A stretch of 47,722 nucleotides of DNA from Parageobacillus thermantarcticus (GTDB lineage Bacteria; Bacillota; Bacilli; Bacillales; Anoxybacillaceae). Shown piece after piece: positions 26,276 through 33,784 of this stretch. How positions within the stretch are numbered: the first letter of the stretch is position 1; each line of letters starts with the position of its first letter. The stretch lies in assembly GCF_900111865.1 (NCBI RefSeq), contig NZ_FOJS01000024.1, positions 1 through 47,722 on the forward strand, in the 5' to 3' direction. The translations under genes and the position numbers were made by a program. Under the pieces are notes generated by a model that did not search any database, had not been told where the DNA came from, and saw only the letters and a program-made list of their open reading frames with translations.

Positions 26276-26579
26276 TTTTCACTTCCTCGCCTACCATCAA
26301 TGTTACGATATCGCCTGCAAACGACATTAAATCTTTTCCCGACGCTTTCGCTTCACTCGTTTTCATTGCTTCTTTGAACGCTTCATAACTGTCATAGTAC
26401 ATTTCGCATAATAAGTAATATTCACTTTCTCCTCCCATCGGCGTACCGGTAATTTTCGTTACCTCCATTTTGCGAAGCCCTGGAATTTTCGCGGTAATTG
26501 GGGCATGCGTACCAAAATAATGTTCATCAAATTTTTCTTTATCTTTTGGTTGTCTGTAAAGGGCAATCATTTTAATCAT
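26268..26579 (-). CDS. EthD-family small protein of the paa operon
   Basis: A 103-residue ferredoxin-like (dimeric alpha-beta barrel) protein with the EthD pattern: IALYRQPKDKEKFDEHYFGTH near the start and MMSFAGDIVTLMV-like C-terminus (LMSFAGDIVTLMVGEE). EthD proteins are small helpers or enzymes of oxidative degradation, and their reaction is mostly unknown. It sits between paaD and paaF and overlaps paaF, so it should be made with the pathway. The sequence gives no catalytic residue I can name. A GGAGAAGAG ribosome site supports the first ATG. Confidence 0.85.
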   Translation of the reverse strand: MIKMIALYRQPKDKEKFDEHYFGTHAPITAKIPGLRKMEVTKITGTPMGGESEYYLLCEMYYDSYEAFKEAMKTSEAKASGKDLMSFAGDIVTLMVGEEVKNG

Positions 26580-26607
26580 CGTTCTCTTCTCCTTTTTTAT
26601 AAATTTT

Positions 26608-27102
26608 TTACATCCATGTTGAGATTGGTTTCATCACTTCAAACGGATTTTTGCATTGTTTACAGTAGAAAATGCTTCTGCAAGCGGTAGGTCCAAACAA
26701 GTTTTCTATTACCGTAAAGGAAGAGTGACAATAAGGACACTCGACGTGCCACTCGCCGTTTGAATCGATTTGCCGAGGCGGTGGCGCAATGCCAAATTCT
26801 TTTAACTTTTCCCGTCCTTTCTCTGTGATTCGGTCAGATGTCCATGGTGGATGGCGAATAAATTCTACAGTAACGCGCTCGATTCCTTCTAACCGTAAAA
26901 GAGTCTGTTCGACACGTTGTCGAATAATATCGAGCGCCGGGCAGCCGATAAATGTCGGAAGTAGTTTGACTGTGACTTCGCCGTGTTGAACCTGAACGTC
27001 TTCGACCATTCCTAAATCGATGACACTGACGGAATCAATTTCAGGATCTTTGACAGCATCTAATGTTTCTATAATTTTTTCTATCGCAAGATTGGAGTCC
27101 AT
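26608..27102 (-). CDS. paaD: PaaD, Fe-S/metal maturation factor of phenylacetyl-CoA epoxidase
   Basis: A 164-residue protein. The N-terminal DUF59/MIP18 domain shows AVKDPEIDSVSVIDLGMV and LLPTFIGCPALDII. The C-terminal zinc ribbon shows CPYC and CKQC with an extra Cys in FGPTACRSIF. PaaD is needed for active PaaABC(E) epoxidase and probably helps metal cluster assembly. It lies 31 bp after paaC and 28 bp before the EthD-like gene. Confidence 0.92.
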   Translation of the reverse strand: MDSNLAIEKIIETLDAVKDPEIDSVSVIDLGMVEDVQVQHGEVTVKLLPTFIGCPALDIIRQRVEQTLLRLEGIERVTVEFIRHPPWTSDRITEKGREKLKEFGIAPPPRQIDSNGEWHVECPYCHSSFTVIENLFGPTACRSIFYCKQCKNPFEVMKPISTWM

Positions 27103-27133
27103 CGTTACCCCTTCTTTCTGAAAAACTTATAGA

Positions 27134-27955
27134 TTACCACGTTGCTAGTGGGTCGAGGCGATATACTTCCGACAATGTCATAATCGCTTCGTCTAAATCT
27201 GCCGTATGTTCCCCGTTTCGTCCGTTGCCTCGTTTCATACCGAACTCGCTTGGCAAATCGAGGTTTACCTCTGCAAAAACCGGTTTCATCGCTTGAACCC
27301 AACGCTGTTTTAATATCTTTTCGCTTTCAATAAGTCCAAATTCTACCATTCTATCTCCTTTCACTCCGAGCGTCAGCACGCCTCCAAAATCTTCAAATAC
27401 TTTCGCAACCGCCTTTTTCATACGTTCACGAGCCTCTCCTTGAGCATTCGTAAGCTGAATGAACCATGTTCTCCAATGCATAAGGTGGTAATAAAGTTCC
27501 ATGTTGATTTTAACAGCAACTTGAGCAAGCGGTTCATACGAACTATGTTTCAACGAATCAATACGCACTTTTTTCGCCTGTGTGTAAAAATAGTGGCGGA
27601 CAACGGCAAACGCCCAATCATATCGAGGCTCGCTCAAATAATGACCAGGGCCGTTTACTTCCTCAAGCAAAACAGCATTTCGGCGTTCGGATGATGGTCG
27701 CTGATGCGCCAAATCATCTGCCTTTCCAATACCAATGTCTTCTAGCAATTGATAATACATTGCCGCATGTCCCATCGTATCTTGATTAATGGAAGAAAAT
27801 GCGATATCCTCTTCAATGTGCGGCGCAAGCCCAAGCCATTCCGAACCGCGATAAGAGAGAATAAAATCATCATCCGCTAGCTGAAACAATAGTTCAACGA
27901 GCACTTCTTTATATTCGGGATGTTGCTGTAGTTCCTCAGGTTTCGTGATTTTCAT
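27134..27955 (-). CDS. paaC: PaaC, structural subunit of phenylacetyl-CoA epoxidase
   Basis: A 273-residue ferritin-like protein paralogous to PaaA but without the full diiron ligand set. Typical segments are LADDDFILSYRGSEWLG, INQDTMGHAAMYYQLL, YDWAFAVVRHYFY and MELYYHLMHWRTWF. PaaC stabilises PaaA in the PaaAC core. A longer frame (27976) overlaps paaB. The ATG at 27955 overlaps the paaB TGA as ATGA, so it is chosen. Confidence 0.93.
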   Translation of the reverse strand: MKITKPEELQQHPEYKEVLVELLFQLADDDFILSYRGSEWLGLAPHIEEDIAFSSINQDTMGHAAMYYQLLEDIGIGKADDLAHQRPSSERRNAVLLEEVNGPGHYLSEPRYDWAFAVVRHYFYTQAKKVRIDSLKHSSYEPLAQVAVKINMELYYHLMHWRTWFIQLTNAQGEARERMKKAVAKVFEDFGGVLTLGVKGDRMVEFGLIESEKILKQRWVQAMKPVFAEVNLDLPSEFGMKRGNGRNGEHTADLDEAIMTLSEVYRLDPLATW

Positions 27956-28305
27956 CGTTGGATCTCGCCCTTCCATGAAAGAATCTCTTTTTCATCAAGC
28001 ATTTGCTGTTCGTATTGACGCCATTTCTTTTTCAAGTATCCATACCCTTTTGTAGTGCGATAATCTTTGTTATCGAGCCTCTTTAACGATTCTTTTTCTT
28101 CTTCCGTCATCATGCGGATATCCGATCGTTTCACGACCCATATGTCAGAAACAGTTTCGCGCCGCATAAAATTTTCTTGCGCCATCACTAAAGCGATTTC
28201 ATGGTTTGGGGCAAGCAGGCTAAATTGATGCTGAAGCGGTGCTGTGTCATTTTTCCTGCTAAATACCTCAAACACTTGATAAAATCCTTTTCCGCTATCA
28301 CTCAT
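27952..28305 (-). CDS. paaB: PaaB, phenylacetyl-CoA epoxidase subunit
   Basis: A 117-residue protein with FYQVFEVFSRKND, HEIALVMAQENFMRR and SDIWVVKRSDI, the PaaB signatures. It bridges two PaaAC units in the epoxidase. Several starts are possible (28326, 28311, 28305). The GGAGGA ribosome site is well spaced only for 28305, so that ATG is used. PaaB overlaps paaC by 4 bp. Confidence 0.92.
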   Translation of the reverse strand: MSDSGKGFYQVFEVFSRKNDTAPLQHQFSLLAPNHEIALVMAQENFMRRETVSDIWVVKRSDIRMMTEEEKESLKRLDNKDYRTTKGYGYLKKKWRQYEQQMLDEKEILSWKGEIQR

Positions 28306-28322
28306 TGCCATTCCTCCACTTC

Positions 28323-29291
28323 TCACACTGCTGCTGATTGACCGCTTAACGCTTCACGAACCCAAGCGTTATTGTGGTACGATAACTCACGAAGACGAAG
28401 CCGCTCTTTCGATTTCGGCCCATTGTTGCGAATAATTTCTTTAAACCTGTTCCAATCTGGCTGCTTGTAAACCCATTTCCCTTTCGATTCATCAAAATGC
28501 ATCGTTTCATCTGGGAGCTTTAATCCTATCGACAAAATGCGCGGTACATATTTCGTAAAGAAATCTTGACGCAATTGTTCATTTGTTTTCGTCCGTATTC
28601 GGTATTTAATCGTAATATCTTGTTTCGACGTTCCAGTTGTTGCTGCACTACCAGGGCCAAAGAACATTAACAACGCTTCCCACCAGCGATTCAACGCGTC
28701 TTGCAACATCTCTTTTTGCTCTTTCGTTCCTTCCGCAAGCGCCAAAATAATCGATTCGCCGTGCTGGGCGTGGAACACTTCTTCCGCACAAATCCGCTTT
28801 AACGCCCGGGCATATGGCCCGTAAGAAGCATCAAGCATGTTTGTCTGCGTAATAATCGCTGCCCCGTCGACAAGCCAGCCGATTAAACCGGCGTCCGCCC
28901 AAGTAGGTGCAGGCATATGAAACACGTTATGAAACTTTAAATCTCCTTTGAATAAATCTTGCATAATTTCCTCGCGCGTTTTTCCAAGCGGCGCCATCAA
29001 ATCTTCGGCAACGCGGAGAAGAAGCTGTCCATGCCCCATTTCATCCTGCACTTTCGCCATAATGCCAAGCTTTCTTCTTAGCGAAGGCGCTTTCGGGACC
29101 CATTCCTTCTCCGGAAGCGCTCCCATAATTTCGCTGATGCCATGCATCGCAATAAGTTTAATCAACGTCATTCGATAGTCTTCCGGCATCCAATCATCTG
29201 CTTCGATTTTTTCCCCCGCATTAATTCTCTCCATAAACCGCTCGTATTTTTCCTCTTCAGATAGCCATCTAAACGATGTTACTACAGGCAT
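28323..29291 (-). CDS. paaA: PaaA, catalytic diiron subunit of phenylacetyl-CoA epoxidase
   Basis: A 322-residue ferritin-like oxygenase. Diiron motifs are KVQDEMGHGQLL (ExxH) and EEVFHAQHGES, with further ligands in WMPEDYRMTL. It inserts one oxygen atom into the aromatic ring of phenylacetyl-CoA. First gene of the catabolic operon paaABCD-ethD-paaF-paaG-ALDH, with an AGGAGGTGGAGG ribosome region. Its promoter carries a strong CGTT-N5-AACG operator. The usual electron donor PaaE is not encoded in the window. Confidence 0.95.
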   Translation of the reverse strand: MPVVTSFRWLSEEEKYERFMERINAGEKIEADDWMPEDYRMTLIKLIAMHGISEIMGALPEKEWVPKAPSLRRKLGIMAKVQDEMGHGQLLLRVAEDLMAPLGKTREEIMQDLFKGDLKFHNVFHMPAPTWADAGLIGWLVDGAAIITQTNMLDASYGPYARALKRICAEEVFHAQHGESIILALAEGTKEQKEMLQDALNRWWEALLMFFGPGSAATTGTSKQDITIKYRIRTKTNEQLRQDFFTKYVPRILSIGLKLPDETMHFDESKGKWVYKQPDWNRFKEIIRNNGPKSKERLRLRELSYHNNAWVREALSGQSAAV

Positions 29292-29312
29292 TTTCCTCCA
29301 CCTCCTAGTTAA

Positions 29313-29364
29313 ATATATAACGTTTATTTAACGTAATTATAAAATAACGTCATAAATATTGCAA
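29313..29364 (-). promoter_or_regulatory. paaA promoter with overlapping PaaX-type operator
   Basis: On the minus strand -35 TTGCAA (29359-29364), 17-bp spacer, -10 TATAAT (29336-29341). The operator CGTT-TATTT-AACG (29321-29333) starts right at the end of the -10, with symmetric arms TATAACGTT / AACGTAATTA. A bound repressor would cover the transcription start. The whole paaK-paaA gap is only 93 bp. Confidence 0.75.
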
Positions 29365-29384
29365 TAATAAAATCGCTAATTTTC

Positions 29385-30710
29385 TTACAATACTGCCTTT
29401 TCTTTGCGGTAATCCACGATGCGAATCGCTTTCCCTTCTGAACGCGGAATAGATTTTGGTGGATGAATATTGACATCGATAGACACAAGGCAGTGGTTTT
29501 TCAACAAATGCTGTATTCGCTTCATTAAATTGCGGACTCGTTCATCGTGAAGATCGCCTCTAATTTCTTGATAGAAGCGATCGCTTACCTCAACTTGCAA
29601 TTCAACGACATCAAGCGTTCCTTTTCGTAAAATATGAACTTGATAATGTGGCGCAAGTTCTGGGACCGTCAATAAATAATGTTCTATTTCTGAAGGGAAA
29701 ACGTTAACACCGCGTATAATGAGCATATCATCAACACGCCCTTTAATTCTCGACATTCTAGTTGTTGTTCGTCCACAGACGCACGGTTCTTTCGTAATCG
29801 AAGCGATATCACCTGTGCGATAGCGAATGACTGGAAACGCCTCTTTTGTCAAGCTAGTAAAGACAAGCTCTCCTTCTTCACCTTCACCCACTGGCTCGAG
29901 TGTATCTGGATTAATGACTTCTACAAAGAAATGGTCCTCGGCTACATGCAATCCGTTCTGTGCTTCATGACACTCCATGGCAACCCCAGGTCCGATGACC
30001 TCACTCAATCCATAAATATCACACGCTTTAATGTCGAGTTCCTCTTCTAACGTTCTCCGCATCTCCTCCGACCACGGTTCCGCTCCGAAAATCCCGTATT
30101 TTAGCGACGTTTTCCGAGGATCTTTGCCAAGTTCTTTCATTCGTTCAGCGATGTTCAATACGTAGGAAGGGGTACCACAAATAATATCTGGCTTAAAATC
30201 TTCAATAATCATAATTTGTCGATCCGTATTCCCCCCTGATACCGGCACAGTCACCGCACCTAACCGCTCGCTTCCATAATGGAGACCTAATCCTCCAGTA
30301 AATAATCCGTATCCATATGCATTATGCACAATATTTCCTGGAGCTCCACCCGCAATTGTAATAGCGCGTGCCACAATGTCTGCCCAATGGTTGATATCAT
30401 TTTTTGTATACGCTACCACCGTTGGTTTTCCACTCGTTCCGCTGGAGGCGTGAACGCGGACACAATCTTGGATTCTGACAGCAAGCAGTCCAAACGGATA
30501 ATGTTCCCGCAAATCTTTTTTCGTTGTAAACGGCAACTTCTTCACATCATCCAGCGTGCGAATATGCTCCGGTTTTACACCATGTTCATCCAGCTTTTGA
30601 CGATAAAACGGCACATGCTCGTATACCCGCTTGACCGTTTGCTGTAGTCTCTCAAGCTGCAACGCTTCCATCTCTTCTCTGGAAGCGATTTCAATATGAT
30701 GTAAAATCAT
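29385..30710 (-). CDS. paaK: Phenylacetate-CoA ligase
   Basis: A 441-residue adenylate-forming enzyme. The P-loop-like motif SSGTSGKPTVVAYT is near residue 92, followed by GIFGAEPWSEEMR, DIYGLSEVIGPGVAMEC and YRTGDIASI, then the C-terminal lid domain with RIKGRVDDMLIIRGVNVFPSEIE in pieces. It activates phenylacetate with ATP and CoA. It has its own promoter and operator and is followed by the paaA promoter. Because phenylacetyl-CoA could also come directly from phenylpyruvate (genes at 8068-14005), PaaK would serve external phenylacetate. Confidence 0.95.
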   Translation of the reverse strand: MILHHIEIASREEMEALQLERLQQTVKRVYEHVPFYRQKLDEHGVKPEHIRTLDDVKKLPFTTKKDLREHYPFGLLAVRIQDCVRVHASSGTSGKPTVVAYTKNDINHWADIVARAITIAGGAPGNIVHNAYGYGLFTGGLGLHYGSERLGAVTVPVSGGNTDRQIMIIEDFKPDIICGTPSYVLNIAERMKELGKDPRKTSLKYGIFGAEPWSEEMRRTLEEELDIKACDIYGLSEVIGPGVAMECHEAQNGLHVAEDHFFVEVINPDTLEPVGEGEEGELVFTSLTKEAFPVIRYRTGDIASITKEPCVCGRTTTRMSRIKGRVDDMLIIRGVNVFPSEIEHYLLTVPELAPHYQVHILRKGTLDVVELQVEVSDRFYQEIRGDLHDERVRNLMKRIQHLLKNHCLVSIDVNIHPPKSIPRSEGKAIRIVDYRKEKAVL

Positions 30711-30757
30711 ACTCCCACCCTTTCTTTTTTAAGCGCTTTCATTAATAATTTAAAAAA

Positions 30758-30796
30758 TAAATATATATTACGTTTATACAACGTAATATATATTTA
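30758..30796. promoter_or_regulatory. paaK operator: perfect 17-bp inverted repeat
   Basis: TAAATATATATTACGTT (30758-30774), spacer TATAC, and its exact reverse complement (30780-30796). The core is CGTT-N5-AACG. It is the most symmetric member of the operator set and lies in the early transcribed region, 30 bp after the paaK -10. Confidence 0.75.
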
Positions 30797-30813
30797 TCAT
30801 CATACTTAAGTTT

Positions 30814-30842
30814 AAAATATATCTAATATTCAAAATTGTCAA
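30814..30842 (-). promoter_or_regulatory. paaK sigma-A promoter
   Basis: -35 TTGACA (30837-30842), 17-bp spacer, -10 TATTTT (30814-30819) on the minus strand. Sequence around it is clearly related to the promoter at 33834-33862 (shared AATTGTCAACT and flanking AT pattern). Confidence 0.75.
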
Positions 30843-30977
30843 CTATTATTTTTATTACTTTTAAGTAAAAAAGAAATTATGTGCTGGGATGGTCACCTAC
30901 AGTTAGACAGTAAAAAAGGACATTGGATAGAATGCTCTTAGACTTCTGCCTGGGAGGAGATTTTATATTACTGATAA

Positions 30978-31202
30978 AGAAAGGACAAACTTTTAGCGAG
31001 GAAAAGTTATTCATTTGAAATTGAATACCCCCAAACGCGACCAAACAAGACGTATAAGGCTATTCAAGAGTATATACATTTTTACAATCACAGCCGCTTT
31101 CAAGAAAAACTAAACGGCCTTTCTCCGATTGAATGCCGAGAAAAGGCCAGAACTTCGTCTTCTCATGAACATTTGATCCTGCTCGCTCCCCAAATAAAGT
31201 GA
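30978..31202 (+). pseudogene. IS3-family transposase (OrfB) C-terminal fragment
   Basis: An open plus-strand frame without a start codon. It contains TYKAIQEYIHFYNHSRFQ and EKLNGLSPIECREKA, the end of IS3/IS150-type OrfB transposases, and stops at 31200-31202. Everything upstream of about 75 residues is lost, so it is an old remnant. It lies behind the paaK promoter and before paaI, showing that this gap has been hit by mobile elements more than once. The rest of 30850-31380 holds nothing else recognisable. Confidence 0.8.
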
Positions 31203-31383
31203 CACTCTCCATAGTGCATCAAGCTGTTAGGGGGCGTCTGCTTATTGTCCCATTTGAAACCATCTCTGTTCACTTTTTACTAAGTATTTTCCACAGTCAT
31301 TAGGCATCTTTTCTGTTCTAGACAAAATATTGACTGTTTTTAAACACTCCCTGGAACTGCTCTCCATCTCTCTTCCTTGAGGA

Positions 31384-31785
31384 TCATGGAACAAATTTGT
31401 CTTTCTTACGATATACCATTCCTTCGGCCAAAGCGATCAACTCTTCTTTGTCATTTAACACCTCGATTCGATATACCCCAAGACGGTTTGGTTTCGTTTC
31501 TTCGCTTGCGATGGCCACTAACCTATCGCCCATTCCGCTGGCTTGCATATAATACATTGTCATCGCGATACCAACTGCCGCTTGATTATGAGAATTGCTA
31601 GCACAAGCAAAAGCCACATCAGCCAAAGAAAAAATAGCTCCTCCATTGGTACTGCCGTGAAAGTTCAGCAAATTTTTCTTTACTTCCATTGATACTTTTG
31701 CATATCCTTCTCCGACATCTTCTATAGTGATGCCTAAATAATTAGCAAAGGGATCTCTCTTCATTTTCCGAATAAAATCATCCAT
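31384..31785 (-). CDS. paaI: PaaI hotdog thioesterase (hydroxyphenylacetyl-CoA type)
   Basis: A 133-residue hotdog thioesterase: MKRDPFANYLGITIEDVGEG, then the active-site segment NFHGSTNGGAIFSLADVAFA with Asn, Gly and Asp of the PaaI family, and LVAIASEETKPNRLGVYRIEV. PaaI hydrolyses ring-hydroxylated phenylacetyl-CoA and rescues CoA. A GTG at 31794 gives three more residues, but the ATG at 31785 has AGGGGTGG at correct spacing. The IS6-like element begins 24 bp upstream, so the gene is cut off from its former promoter at 33834-33862. Confidence 0.9.
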   Translation of the reverse strand: MDDFIRKMKRDPFANYLGITIEDVGEGYAKVSMEVKKNLLNFHGSTNGGAIFSLADVAFACASNSHNQAAVGIAMTMYYMQASGMGDRLVAIASEETKPNRLGVYRIEVLNDKEELIALAEGMVYRKKDKFVP

Positions 31786-31801
31786 CTTCTCCACCCCTAA
31801 T

Positions 31802-31809
31802 TGTTTTTG
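31802..31809. repeat. Target-site duplication of the IS6-like element, left copy
   Basis: TGTTTTTG here and again at 33656-33663, directly flanking the two terminal inverted repeats. An 8-bp duplication is the size typical of the IS6 family. Confidence 0.85.
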
Positions 31810-31876
31810 GGTATTGTCAAAAGTTTATCCTCCACACTCACTGTTTTTCGTTGAGTTTCAACGGTTGGAATAAAAA

Positions 31877-31967
31877 AAGCTTGCCACCCCCGTTGTTTTA
31901 GGCCATCATTGAGGTAACCCCACACCCAACACCCAAAACAAAGGAGTGACAAGCTTGTTACCTCAAT
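31877..31967 (+). repeat. Two interleaved inverted repeats over the transposase start
   Basis: Arm A AAGCTTGCCAC (31877-31887) pairs with GTGACAAGCTT (31946-31956, one mismatch). Arm B ATTGAGGTAAC (31908-31918) pairs perfectly with GTTACCTCAAT (31957-31967). The order A-B-A'-B' can only form both stems as a pseudoknot, or one at a time. A' and B' cover the bases between the AAGGAG site and the start codon. Confidence 0.7.
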
Positions 31968-33391
31968 TATTAGCCTATTTGCTTGAAATAATCAAGTCCC
32001 AACATCAAATCATTGTCTATTTAATTGGTGCCTTATTAGGAAAATCCTTAAGCCGCAAAGACATGGACGAACCGGTTCGAAAACCGTACCGAAAACTTCA
32101 AGTCGATGACCTTCCCATCATCGATGTCCCAGAAACACTTGACTATCGGCAGCTTTTAGCCGACTACGAAGCCCGGCACGGCCGTCCGTTGCCGCCGATC
32201 CAACGCCGGGCCAACGCTAAACACCGTGTCCCGGATTCGTTGACGTGTCCCCGTTGCCAGGCGCCGTCATCCTACCTGTACGCCAACAACGGCGGAAAAG
32301 GGCAGTACCAATGCAAAGTGTGCCAATGCCGGTTCAACCATCGAAATCGGTTCAAAAAGCAAGCGGTCTTTCGTTGCCCGCACTGCTTCCAAACGCTTGA
32401 GAAAATCAAAGAACGCAAGGACTACTACATCTACAAGTGCAAGAACAACGACTGCCCATTTTACCAAAAGAACCTTCGCCGGATGAGCCAAAAGGAACGC
32501 CAACAATTCCAGCAGAACCCTCAAGCCTTCAAGGTGCGGTATCTGTTCCGTGAGTTTTTGTTTGACTTTCCACCGTTGGCCCCATCGTCGCCGAAAAAGC
32601 CAAAGGTCGATTTGTCTCGTCTGGCGGTGTCGTCGCACACCCTCGGACTCGTGTTGACGTACTACGTTAACTATGGGATGTCCTCCAGACAGACAGCCGG
32701 AATCATGAAGGATGTGCATGGCGTGTCGATCTCCCATCAGACGGTGCTCAACTACGCCAATAGCGTCGCGCTCATGATTCAGCCGTTTGTCGACCGGTTC
32801 CCGTACGAGCTGTCCGGCTCGTTCTGTGGGGACGAGACGTATATTCGCGTGAAAGGACGCTGGCATTACCTGTTTTTTATGTTTGATGCCGTGAAAAAAG
32901 TGGTGTTGTCGTATCGCGTCTCGCCCCACCGGGATACGTTGTCGGCCATCCGCGCCATCGATGACGTCCTGCGAAAGCTGCCGTCCATCCCGGACGATTT
33001 GTCGTTCGTCGTCGACGGCAATCCCATTTACCTGCTGGCGCAGCACTTTTTTGCCCAGCACGGGATTCCGTTTGACGTCCGCCAAGTGATCGGACTGACC
33101 AATGAGGATCCGGTGTCCGAGGAGTTCCGCGCGATCAAACAAATCATCGAGCGATTCAACCGGACGTTTAAAGGCAACTATCGGCCGACTCACGGATTTG
33201 GAGCGGAAGAAGGCTCGGTCTCCTTTGTCACGCTGTTTGTGGCGTATTTCAACTTCCTGCGCCCGCACGGTGCACTCGAAGGCCGGGTTCCTGTCGTCAT
33301 CCCGGAGCTCGCCGATCTGCCCCATATGCCGGCCCGGTGGACGAAGCTGATCGCCATGGCTCAAGATTTCCTCCAACAAGAGGCGGCCTAA
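31955..33391 (+). CDS. IS6/IS240-like DDE transposase with long zinc-ribbon N-terminus
   Basis: About 478 residues, twice the usual IS6 length. The N-terminal half has two zinc-ribbon-like clusters: CPRC with CKVCQC, then CPHC with CKNNDC. A helix-turn-helix-like stretch follows (YGMSSRQTAGIMKDVHGVSIS). The DDE domain shows GDETYIRVKGRWHYLFFMFD (first Asp), FVVDGNPIYL (second Asp) and IIERFNRTFKGNYRP (Glu), as in IS240-type transposases. The frame is open from GTG 31946, but that codon lies in the ribosome site. TTG 31955, 8 bases after AAGGAG, is the better start. GC content is higher than in the flanking genes. Confidence 0.88.
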   Translation: MLPQLLAYLLEIIKSQHQIIVYLIGALLGKSLSRKDMDEPVRKPYRKLQVDDLPIIDVPETLDYRQLLADYEARHGRPLPPIQRRANAKHRVPDSLTCPRCQAPSSYLYANNGGKGQYQCKVCQCRFNHRNRFKKQAVFRCPHCFQTLEKIKERKDYYIYKCKNNDCPFYQKNLRRMSQKERQQFQQNPQAFKVRYLFREFLFDFPPLAPSSPKKPKVDLSRLAVSSHTLGLVLTYYVNYGMSSRQTAGIMKDVHGVSISHQTVLNYANSVALMIQPFVDRFPYELSGSFCGDETYIRVKGRWHYLFFMFDAVKKVVLSYRVSPHRDTLSAIRAIDDVLRKLPSIPDDLSFVVDGNPIYLLAQHFFAQHGIPFDVRQVIGLTNEDPVSEEFRAIKQIIERFNRTFKGNYRPTHGFGAEEGSVSFVTLFVAYFNFLRPHGALEGRVPVVIPELADLPHMPARWTKLIAMAQDFLQQEAA

Positions 33392-33408
33392 CTTTTTTGT
33401 CCACCGGA

Positions 33409-33617
33409 GCCCATGGATCAGAAGACCAGCCGGATTCGGCGAAGCGAACCCTTGACCAACCGAACCTCGTCAAAGGTAAAATTCGGTAAGGGCGAGGGCG
33501 GCTTTCCTATGCCCTCTTTTTTGTCCCCGTCGCCCTTGACGTCCCTTTCGCACCTTTGGCGGGTGTTGGTCAAGGGCGAATCCGGCTCCAAGGATGCCTT
33601 ACGATGCTCCATGGGAT
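33409..33617. repeat. Large imperfect palindrome in the IS 3' region with terminator
   Basis: Left segments such as GCCGGATTCG and CCCTTGACCAAC reappear in reverse complement at 33560-33595. Nested arms include GTCAAAGGT/ACCTTTGGC and AAGGGCGAGGG/GTCGCCCTT. Within it GAGGGC (33494-33499) and GCCCTC (33511-33516) followed by six T form a transposase terminator. Confidence 0.65.
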
Positions 33618-33655
33618 GGCGGATGTGGAGTTTTCATAAAACTTTTGACGCTACC

Positions 33656-33663
33656 TGTTTTTG
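33656..33663. repeat. Target-site duplication of the IS6-like element, right copy
   Basis: TGTTTTTG, identical to 31802-31809, immediately outside the right terminal repeat. Confidence 0.85.
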
Positions 33664-33784
33664 ATAAATAGTTCTTTTAATTAGTGTGCTGCTTCACTTT
33701 CTCCTATTTCTAAAAGGAATAACTGCTTCGATATCTCTACTTTTCTTCTGATCAGCACGAAAAAATATCATCACATTAATTATA

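Larger units (their letters stand above)
31810..33655 (+). mobile_element. Complete IS6-like insertion sequence, 1846 bp
   Basis: Ends are GGTATTGTCAAAAGTTTAT at the left and the complement of GGTAGCGTCAAAAGTTTTAT at the right. Outer pattern GGT..TGT..AAAGTTT resembles IS6/IS240 ends. The single transposase gene occupies 31955-33391. The left inner region carries two interleaved inverted repeats around the ribosome site, and the right inner region (33409-33617) a large imperfect palindrome with a terminator. Both ends and both target duplications are intact, so insertion was recent or selectively neutral. Confidence 0.88.

Noticed and set aside
32267-33379. Long 370-codon minus-strand frame
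   Set aside because: It is the antisense shadow of the transposase, which has clear DDE and zinc motifs and a matched ribosome site.
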